Source of the DNA: Polyodon spathula | Taxonomy: Eukaryota > Chordata > Actinopteri > Acipenseriformes > Polyodontidae | Reading direction: 5' to 3' | Assembly (NCBI RefSeq): GCF_017654505.1 | Contig: NC_054570.1 | Location: 248,001 to 312,000, forward strand | Length of the DNA stretch: 64,000 nucleotides | In this document: positions 10,031-21,800 of the stretch, piece after piece | Position numbering within the stretch: the stretch's first letter is position 1 | Layout: each line of letters opens with the position of its first letter | Made by a program: the position numbers and the translations under genes | The notes under the pieces: model-generated | Told to the model about the DNA's origin: nothing | The model's input: only the letters and a program-made list of their open reading frames with translations | Databases searched by the model: none

Positions 10031-10499
10031 GTTGCATTTGAAACAATCAAGACAGCCAGGCTACTTGTATTTTTTTGTTTATAATCAATTACATAATTTG
10101 TTTTGTTCGCCAAAAATGTACTTAAAAACAATAACATAGTTTTACCTTATAAAATGCTATTCTAGTTGTATTAGTATAATGCTATTATTAGACTCAGTTT
10201 TAAAAACACATTTTCATTGCAGTATATATTACAATGCGTGTTGCGATGCATAATTACTATCCCTCCCTCAGTTAAGATACATTAACGTAAACAGAGAACC
10301 AGTTCTAAAAAATGAATCAAAATCGTTAATATATATACATATTCATGAGCGCCGTTTACACGTATAACGGATGTATCTGTTTTACTTAAACTTTAGCTGC
10401 CAAAAGTAACACAAAAGATAATCTGTTATTGTTTTCCTCAGACAAACACTTCAATCATTCGCCATCTTTGGTTTTCTTCTTCGCTGACTCAAACCCTTC

Positions 10500-10700
10500 G
10501 CGCTCACCACTGGCTCGCCCACCCTCTACTCCCATTGGCTGTAATCTAGGATCCCCATTCCAATTGGATAAGAATCCTATGTGCGGTCCATGGAAGCCAG
10601 CTGCCAATTCGACATTCAATACATTCCACGGAAAGCGCGTCACGATTGGCACGCATGTGGTAAAGAGGTGCCGTTCGGCTGTCTGTGATTGGCTATGTCA
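10500..10700 (-). promoter_or_regulatory. TICRR: TICRR promoter candidate with four CCAAT boxes
   Basis: Four ATTGG motifs on the plus strand (CCAAT in the TICRR orientation) lie at 10534-10538, 10563-10567, 10645-10649 and 10688-10692, with several CpGs in otherwise AT-rich DNA. No TATA box is obvious. Arrays of NF-Y sites are typical of promoters of cell-cycle genes. The 5'UTR exon would end at 10508 before GTGAGCG. Exact start site unknown. Confidence 0.55.
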
Positions 10701-10708
10701 AATTTAAC

Positions 10709-12108
<1,400 letters not shown>

Positions 12109-12126
12109 GCCAGTAGGGGGCGCGAG
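12109..12126 (+). promoter_or_regulatory. CTCF-type core motif
   Basis: The sequence CCAGTAGGGGGCGCG fits the vertebrate CTCF core (CCASYAGRKGGCRS) at every position. It lies between the divergent TICRR and FURIN promoters, where an insulator would be plausible. Occupancy is not shown by sequence. Confidence 0.55.
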
Positions 12127-12599
12127 TGGAACACTTTAACCGCTCGTAATTAATGAGACTGGGGAGGGGGAGTGGCTGGACTTTTTTGTTACGTGTCACT
12201 GGTACGTATTCCTGCAATTCCATTGACGTCGTTTCCCGTGGTTCGTGGACTGCTTCTTTCTCCGCAGGTCGGTGTGTGTCTGGGGGGGGGGGGGGCTTTG
12301 TATTTTTTTTTTTTTTTCTTGCAAGTCCCGGAGCTCGTGACGGGGATTTAAAGTAAGCGGCGCGTGCTAAGAGGAATACCGTGCACTCGTTGCATTAAAG
12401 GTAAATAGGGAAGGGGAGCGTGAATAAGACAACAAATAGAAATAAGCACTTGGAAGCTTTCGGAGAACCCAGGGAATATTTGACGTGCTACAAAGTAATC
12501 TTTAATGCCACAAGCCGGGACCGACATATCTGGCTCCTGGAGTTAGTATCGGATTGCATGCCCTTGCTCATTGGACGGGGTGTTTGCTGAAGCACCTAT

Positions 12600-13001
12600 A
12601 GCGGAGAGTAGGGTTGCAGCTGAGACATGGCGCAGACGCTGCTGCCGCCTGTGAGGAGGAGCAGAGCCGTTTAAAAACGGGATAAAGACCGCCCTTTTTG
12701 AGGGCTTTCACCCCGGGGACGAGTCAGGAAGGGACCCCGGGGAAAGAGGAAAGGACAACAAGGAGCCCCGGGCCGTGGAGTGGACGCGAGATCTAGACTC
12801 TGTGGATTGCATTGCTAGAGAATGATTCCCACTGGGGACACCTAGAAGTGAGCCCCAGGAGGAATGTGGAAACAAAAGACTGACGGAACCGCGCATCGTT
12901 TCTTTGCTGGAGACACTCGCTGCATTGCTTCGTTCTGCGCTACGACTGAGTAAAGTAACGAAACTGAGGGGAGCACATCAAGAGCCGTGTTGGGCTGAAA
13001 G
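12600..13001 (+). other. FURIN: FURIN candidate 5'UTR exon 1 (GC-rich, TATA-less)
   Basis: A G- and CpG-rich stretch ends CTGAAAG|GTGAGTCCG, a consensus donor at 13002. No TATA box. The 5' end is not defined; 12600 is a guess. It contains an ATG in good context (GACATGG) opening a 15-codon uORF at 12627-12674. Confidence 0.6.
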
Positions 13002-15855
13002 GTGAGTCCGGGATGTCCTGTTGATGTTACTAGTCCAATGTTGTGTTCTCTTGTGTATTTACAACAGCGTGTGTAGTTTTGATCTGATCATTGGGAGAAC
13101 GTGCTTGTGCACAGGTGAATGCATACTACACGGATCTTCCTGACTTATTTTGCGAACGGTTCAAGTTGTGAAAAGTACACGTGTTTTACGTTGTAACCTG
13201 TGTTTAATCAATCTCTTTGAATCCAGCGCTATTCTGCAAAGCTGTCAACGCCGCGCTGCTTGTTAAGCAAGTCTATTGCGGCGTAATCCAATTCCTACAG
13301 CATCCCCCACTCGCGGGGGAAGCTGCGAGTCGGACTCTCCCGGGTTCCTGGAAAGTTCTGCTCCCGGTAATGAAGGCGACGCTTCTGCTTGTGGTTTTGT
13401 GTGTGCGAGTCAGCGCCAGGCAGCAGTAGAGATCGAGGGAGATCATGCCCCGAACCAGTTTGCCTAGTACTATAAAATGCCGCTTCGCAACCAGGTGGAG
13501 TTCAGTCTGGACTTTCAAAGTGTAATTTAAGAAAGTAGCTATCGTCGCTGCGTGCTATTTCAACTTTGGGGAATTGGACCATTAAGAAGGACAGACTCCA
13601 GGAAAACAAAAACCTTAGAGGTAAAACGCCTTGAAATGGATGTCTTATAACGTTTGTATTGTTTACATTATCCTGTATATAAATATCGAGTTCTTTCCTG
13701 GGCTTGAGTGCTGAACTGCTGTTGCTTGCGTAAGTAGGTGCCGTGCACGCTATTGTAAAGCCGTTTATAGGGCATTATTGTATTATAACTAATGGAACGA
13801 CGTTTTAGCTTTTTCACTACGAGGACGGAGTGATAGCTCTGTTTATTTTTAATGTCTTAAGAATGAAAGCCGGGTTACAATGACTGAACAACATGCGCAC
13901 ACATGTTGAGGTTTGGGAATGCAGGTATCTTCAGTTCCTCTCCTTGTTTGCGGGCAGGTCCGTGTTACTGTTGTGCAGACTTTGAGAATTTCGCCTTTTT
14001 TTTTATGGCTCGAACATTCTTCCCAAGTCATTCTACAGTTGTGTAGGTAACTCTCTCGCCATTCGAGAACGGGTCCAGTCTTGTACCTTCTCGTTTGCGT
14101 CCCGATTTGCATTAATAAACATGAAGTTGTGGTATTTAAATTCTACCTAAGATTGTTACTTGCGGTCTTCTAATCGTTTTGTCAAACAAATTCATCTGAA
14201 ATATATATGCAGCTCTTTTTGCGTTTAGTGAAAGTACACGTGCTTTGGTATTTCAGAATCACATGCGGGGTTTGAGAATCGCATTCATTCTCAATTGTTC
14301 AGCCTTGCTTGCGAGCCACAGTAAAGCCGAGCCGTGCATACCGAGTACTGGCTCTTTTTTTATAGAGCATATGGGCATGTGTTGCGTGGCGTGCTGCTTT
14401 GAAATTATACAAGTGATCGTTCAATTGAACAAGCTGGGATCGGTATTTGTGAAATTGTAGGACGTATTTGAAGTACGTCATGCTTGTGATAAGATTCGAG
14501 GTGTAATCACGAGTGATATTTAATCAGAATAACCTGTTGAAGGGTCATCTCGCCGTTGTAATTTTCATACCCCCTGCTGCGGCATGTCGGGGATAGCTAA
14601 ACTGGAAACAAGACTGTAAGCCAGTCTCCCAGGAATAAAACACGTATTTATAAATCCGACAGTGAGCTTTTCAACACTAAGCGGGTTAAACTTGTAGTTT
14701 GTCGCAATTTGTATTTATTTTTACTCCAGGAAGGTTGGCTGACTGTGGTTCAATCACTGGCGATTGTGAATAGGGTGTAAATAAGTTAAGTCACAAAGAC
14801 TAATGGAAATCAGATATTTGTTTCCTTGCATTAAAATTAGTGTTGCATATTCTGGTTGCTTGCATGCTGCAATTATACTAACTCACTTTAAAGCAGATTA
14901 GCATAGTCTCTAATCTGAAAAGCAGATCCTCTTGGCTAATGGACAAATCCTTTAGGACATCCCACTATATAATACTGTGTTTTTATTAAAACTGAATTTT
15001 AATAGAGGTAAGGGTCTCTGTCTAGAGTGGGGGAGGAGGAGAGGTATTGACAGACTTATTAGTATAGACTCCACTCTCTCCACAATGGCCTTTTTCTGAG
15101 ACTTGCATGTATTTCTCTCAGGACCCTGGGAAGGTCAGTTATTTCAGGTACAAAGCTTCAGAAACAGGTTTTGGTTTGATTTTGACTACCTAAAAACCTT
15201 TGCCCAAGGTGAGTTGACTTGTGTAAATATTTGAATGTTTGTGGGATGCTGGCACAGAGCTACCTCCCATGGTACGCAGTCCCAGACTGCTGTGTGCCTT
15301 CCTTGTCTGGATCTGCTAGACCAGGGCAAAGTTTCCTTTGGAGATGCCCGTATTCAATGCATGCTCATCATGTCAGTGTCTGTAGGTAGAGCCTTCCACT
15401 ATGGCTATCTAGAAGAGGTGTTTTTCTCAAGCCCTCAGTGTGTTCTGCACGCTCCCTTATTAATCCTGAGTCTCCTTTTAATGCACTCCGCTTGCGTCCT
15501 GTGCCTGCCAATGAAAATGCCTGGGACTGTTTTGCATTTCAATGCAAATCATAAACTAATGCTGACGGAGGAAGCTGGCTTACCCTTGCCATCTAATTTG
15601 TAGGTCTGGAGTGGGGGGGGGGGGGGGGGGGTGGGACTCCAGTCTAGCTTGGACAGATTTCCCTGTTGACTTCCAATATTTGACACAATCTTATATAGTA
15701 TAAGAATATTATAAAAATAAATTCTAAGCATGGCCTAATGAGAAACCATAGTGTCCTTGGTGTATGTGTTTTAAATGCATGCAGGAATTCTGTATATCAT
15801 TAAAATCCCAAATGTAAAAAACTCAGATTTTTTTGAAATTTCAGAAATATCAATT

Positions 15856-15898
<43 letters not shown>

Positions 15899-18800
15899 CC
15901 CCCCCCCCCCCCCCCCCCTACCAGCAGGGTGTGCAATGTTGACTTTGACCTGAAAAGAGCTTTGATTCCCTGACTGAGCAGGGCTGGCTTCAGTTTTAAC
16001 TGCGCTCTGTTTATCAGCTTTTCTATAAGTTAGTAAGCTGGCAGGTTAAAGCTCAGTGTAACAGAGTGCATTTGCTGCTCTGCCTGTAAAAACCAGACGC
16101 TTCCACCTTACCTGCTGGCATTGCACAGGTGAGTCTGACAAACAACTCTTTTTCTCTCTCTCCTTGAAGCCTTCCTAAATTACTAATTTTAATTTTGCCC
16201 TATGTGAAGAAGTGCTTCTCAAATGTCTGAGGCTACAGCACAATGCATTGGAAGTTGAGCTTGCTCTTTGGGGCAAAGCTGTGCTCGAAGTTATTTAAGT
16301 CAAAGCACCTGTAAAGCAATGTCTTCCTGCAAGTGCTTGTGTGTTCACTGTCTGTTTTAGAGGTATTGCTTTAAAGAGCCTTTTTCTTTAGAGTGTGTGC
16401 ATCCCTGTGCTATACACACTGGCATGGTGGTTTCCTTTTGAAGAAGCGGTGCATTCAGACATGGTAAATGTGAAGTACAGGCTTCTCTGGTTTGGTTGCT
16501 TCAAGGAATTGAGTGTCTGTCCCAGAGTTTTATATGCAGAGTGGTTTGCTTACTTAGTCTTGATGCCAGAGGTGTGAAGGCAGGAAGCACAGTTAATCCA
16601 CTGTCTCCAGTGAGTGTTGTATGGCTGCTATTTACTGTAGGATCTGGGGTCACTAGTCCAATGATCCTAGGGTCTATGAAGGACTGCATGTTTTTCTTGA
16701 TGGATACATACCGTCTAGCACAATTGCATCTACGGTTTGGTCTAATGTATTTATTTTTTTGAATACATACAAGTGGCACGCTCTTATTTTGACTGGGCAT
16801 TTTGTAGGCAAGTTGGTATACAAAACATGCTGATGTATTTCGGTTTGATTTGACTACCTAAAAACCTTTGCACAAGGTGAGCTGATTTGTGTAAATATTT
16901 GAATGTTTGTGGGATGCTGGCACAGAGCTACCTCTCATGGTGTGCAGTCCCAAACTGCTGTGTGCCTTCCATGTGCCCTGGTCTAGCAGATCCAGACAGT
17001 TTCCTTTGGAGATGCCTGTATTCAATGCATGCTCATCATGTCGGTGCCTGTAGATAGAGCCCTCCACTTAAACATCTCTTCTAGATAGTTGTTCTCAAGC
17101 CCTCGGTGTGTACTGCACACTCCCTTATTAATCCAGAGTCTTCTTTTAATCCACTCTGCTTGCGTCCTGTGCCTGTAAATGCCTGGGACTGTGTTGCTTT
17201 TCAATGCAATTGATAAACTAATGCTGACGGAGGAAGCTGACTTACCCTTTCTGTCTAATTCGTAGGTCTCGTAGAGCCCGGGGGGGGGGTGTTACTACAG
17301 TCTAGCTTGTCAAAGGTTTTTATTGAGGGTCATGTTTGATGCCGTATAACCAGACAGATGTTTAACTCTGTGCATGAGTTGGACAGATTTCCTCCCCACA
17401 GCTGGGGACTGAAAAGAGCTTTCCTCCCTTAGGCTTTGTCATTAAATTGCTCAGGCCCACCTATATAGTTTGCTGTTTTTTGCTTGCAGGCAAAGACTAA
17501 TGAGAGCCTTTCTCATGACTACTTCTGTCAACTGGTCTAGCCATCCCCTCATTGGTGTGGTGGCGTAGTCTTTTGGTTTTGTAGGGTAGAAGTTTAAAGT
17601 TTCAGGTGCCAGTAGTAATTTGAGGGCAGTGCTGCATATTTAGCACTGAGCTAGGCTAGTAAGCACTGAGATCTGCAGCTGTTAAGTTTTCTCAGTGCAC
17701 GCTGTGCTTCAGGGTTCCTGTGCTGTTGCAAGTATTCTCGCTACGAAGAGCTCTTAAGAATTCCTTTGAAATGACTTGGAAGAGTGCGCTTGCTTGTCTG
17801 CTCCCATTTGTAGAGGCTTGATCCACAGACGAGGGGAAGTCTGTCCTGCATAAGGCTGTGGACTAGATGGTTTTTGCTTTCATGTGAAAGCCCTAATATT
17901 TCCTGTTTACAAACACAATCCCTCTTGAGGGTTTGCTTTTTATAAAACTGGTCGCTTTAAAGTTCTAATAGTTGTCAGGAAGAAGGTCCAGTTGAGGTTT
18001 AAAATGGGTTCCTGTGCCAGCAGTAATGTTCTTCCCGTGCTTCAGGCTGCACTGCAAACCCCTCCTGTGCTTCAGGAATGTGCTCAGCAATGCAGGGCCT
18101 GGCTGTTGCAGACGGTGGTGGGAACAGGTTGTAAAACATGTAGTGAACCAGCCAGACTGCTGCTCAACAAGTACAGGGCATGTCAGTGTGTGGGCTTGTC
18201 TCTGGGGTACACATCTTGCACCACGACTGCCCTCTGGGTCAACTGTCTGTAGAAAGCAATTGCAGACTTTGTCTCTGGGTGGGGGAACGTGACAATAACA
18301 AGTGTAATTATACATATCTTTTCCTTACCCTGAAAAAGCTAATTTTTTTTTTTAATAAATTGTTTTGGAACCCCAAGGTGAAGGGTTTTTATTACATATA
18401 TAAGTAGCAAGTTTATCGTCCTGTTTTTTAAAAAAAAAAAAAAAAAAAACTGCTTAAATCCTGCTGACGTGTTGCCGACAGGAAGTATTGATTGAGAACG
18501 AATGGTGAGGAAGCTGTGCAGCACCACTGCCTATGTGAGGATGCCGAGACGAGGAAGTGGTGTGGGGGTTTCATTTTAAAACTGATTTTTAATGCACTAA
18601 ACTTGTTAAGGTTCATGTTGGAGTGTTTTGAACACCAGACCTGAATCTGTCTTTTGGTCAGGCGGCTTTTCTATTGTGATCTTGATACACTCACTATAGA
18701 GTAGTGATGGCTCTGAACCAGACCCAGGTTTTTGTTTCAACCTAGTATTGGAACCTGACGAGTCCCATACTGGCCTCTATCTGAACTATCATTGCAGCTA

Positions 18801-21800
18801 CACACTGTTTTTAAAGTCTCAGTAAGTCCTGTCTTTTTCAAATAACAATTTTGGGATTCTCAATTTCTGTAGATAATTTGATTTGTAGGATTATTTTTGT
18901 GGCAGTTTCGAGATGGACAATTGATTGCACCTTTTATCTACCCACCACCAAATTTACATACCGTGTACTTTAGCTGTAATGTTTTACTGGTTTGCTGTCA
19001 AGCCAAGGTGCTTGAGCAGGGCTCTAAGTCTAGATTTTTAACTACTGGCCCCGGGCCACTTAGCTAGTGTTTTTACTGGCCCGGATGCAATTTTATCTTG
19101 CCCAATATTTTTTCATGATGGTTTATTTTCGGTATGTTTCTATTTGTGTGGTAACCAAAGAGAGCCCATGTCTCAAAAGAAAGTGACTAAAGGAAACCTT
19201 GCGAAATGTTACTTCAGCCACTAAATGTATAATCTGTGAATGGATGGAGTGAGAGCAGCATTTGCACTGACTTGAGTACAACCAGGTATCCTGTAAACAA
19301 TTCAAAACAAGGTTATTGAATAAAAAAAGTAACTCTACTTGGATTCATCTGATGTTGGTACTTGGTGGCTCATTGTAATTAGTAATGTTAAACTATTGTA
19401 ATGTTGGAATGTTTTCTATTGGCCAGGTTGCAATATTTACACCAAGATTTTATAAATGTTAGAATTAAACAGATGTAGCATATTTAGGTTGCTGTATTAA
19501 GTGTTATTCTGAATACACTACAGCAAAAATTATTGGTGGTTTGCACAATATATGCTACTATTGCTATAATTGGAAGAGAGATGCGCTGTGATGTTGCTGC
19601 TCATTGAGTTCTGTATTTTAATTCGGTAAACAAACTGAAAAACTTGTGCCTAAGGAACTAGGGTACAGAGCGAAGAAATCTAGTCTTGGGCATTGTTTGT
19701 TCACTTTGTGAACCCCGCTAATCTTTACCGGCTTATGCTGTCTGCTTGTGCACATGCATTTGCCTTATCTTGGGAACGTAAGAAACCGAAGTTCGGGTAA
19801 TAAAATACAAAGGTTGCACCCTGTGTATTCAAATAGGAAACTCTTTGAAATTCCCATCAATAAACACTACTAAAACAATATTCATAATACAAAATAACAA
19901 TCCTACTTGGAGCGTTGTCGCTATATTATACTAGTTAAATGTAACCAGCCCTTTCAGGCCTGTGGCGCTTCATAACTGCGGCCAAACTGAGTTCTCTACC
20001 GGGCCATGGTTAATGTCGAACCCTGTTTAGGCAAATCAAAAGTCTTCTGCTGTGTAGACAGTGTGGGAGAGGATTCTGCTACAGCCGGCTGTGAACAATG
20101 AACTTTTATTGCAAACCCATAATTTAAGCACTGGACAAACACTGTATGGGTAATGATGCATTTTATATTAATCATGTCTATGGTAGATCGTATACTTCAT
20201 AGTTAAACTGTCTTCACCTTTTTGGAATGTTGCTGTTGGCGGTGCTAGAACCCGCTATGGAACAATTAATTTTATTGCAGCTGAAATATATGGCTACTAA
20301 CTGAATTTGGATTCAAGACATTTGCATGTAAAGTTTTGAATTCAAGTCCATATAAATTGCAAGTGTGATCTTGCAGAATTTCTTTAACAAGATTGCTGAA
20401 TACCAGATTCTTGCCCTTTTCACCCAGGGCTACTGGACATTTGATTACGTGTCTTGTAAATTAGAGGGGGTTGTTCTTCTCTTTCAGGTTTTCTTTGCAC
20501 TGTGCTGATCTCTGTGGACTCTGAGGTTACATGTGCCCGAAGCAGTTGTGGTCATTTGGAAGGTACCTGGACTGAGGGATGGTTTCATATCGCAAGGACA
20601 GAGGCTGGGGACCTGCACCGTTCCTGATGGATCTCAGACTGGGTTTGCTACTGCATGGGACGCTGCTGGTCATTCTGGCTTTGCTGGTCACTCGAACCAC
20701 AGGGCAGAAGATTTACACCAACACGTGGGCGGTCCAAGTGACTGGGGGAGCAGAGGAAGCTGACCGGATAGCCAGTAAACATGGCTTTATTAACCACGGG
20801 ATTGTAAGTACCACAAACGCATTTGATACATTCACTCGCATACCCCTAACGCCTTTTCACAGCAATTCATTTTTCAGGCTGCTGCAAGGGAAGCCCAGCA
20901 TGAATTGCGGGGATGCTTTGAAGGAAGTATTCTTCTGGGAATTGATTTCTTGTGTTCATATGAAGTCTTGGTTGTGAAATGCCGTGTAGTGGTGGTGTTT
21001 GCGCTTGGAGCAGAGAATGGGGTTCTGGATGACTATACATGCAGGACAGTCCCATCCACAGTACCTGCACCTAATACAATATTTCTACTGTAGGGTTTGT
21101 CTCATTCAGGAACCTCATTGGGAGGGACTCTTGAACTGCTATGTCCCCTGTTGGTGTAAGTGCCGTTGATTTGTGGTGAGATTCTCTGAGCTGGGCTCTT
21201 CGTTTTCTGGTTCCTGGTATGCTGTCATGGATAAGGATGCATGCTGGCAGTTTCTCATGATGTCTGCCTCCCACAGTGCTCATCGAACTAGTTCCTATTG
21301 GGGGTGGGGGGGGAGCTGAGCTTGTTACCTGTACACTGGCTAATCAAGCACATTCGAGACATCCCCTGCACACCTCATGTACTTTGTAAACAGATGATGC
21401 ATCTTTGACTGCTGTTTTTGCAAGCATATAGAGAAGCTGACCTTTCAAGTTCAGCGATTGTTCTTTTGCAAAACTGCTTTTCATGTGTGCAAAGTACAGC
21501 ACAGCTGTATAAATGTTGGTTGTATTTCATTGCAACAGTGTCCAGGTAGTTCTAGTCAAGCATATCCAATCACATGTATTTTATATAACTAGACTAGTTC
21601 TGCTAGTTGTGGGCAGCAATCCTCCTACAGTAAACCTGCAGGTATGCACAGCTTCTGCTATTTGCATTTTATTGTATGCAGTAATGGTAACAAATACAAG
21701 TAATCAAGGGGGATTATTAAATTGGCTCAGTTAAACTGGACAGGACTTCCCTTTTTAACAAGCTGTTATCAGAAGGTTGCGTATACATAGAACGGTGTTC

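Larger units (their letters stand above)
13621..20487 (+). other. FURIN: FURIN intron 1 (contents)
   Basis: Up to 7.5 kb from the first leader donor to the exon 2 acceptor. It holds the paired duplicated segments (15173-15663 and 16842-17393), (GT)n and poly-C (15859-15918), a poly-A tract at about 18428 and a hAT-like element (19017-20025). No further coding exon was recognised. Confidence 0.8.

Noticed and set aside
15235..15603. Plus-strand 122-codon frame
   Set aside because: It lies in duplicated copy 1; the corresponding frame in copy 2 is broken by the micro-inversions and indels, and there is no family resemblance.
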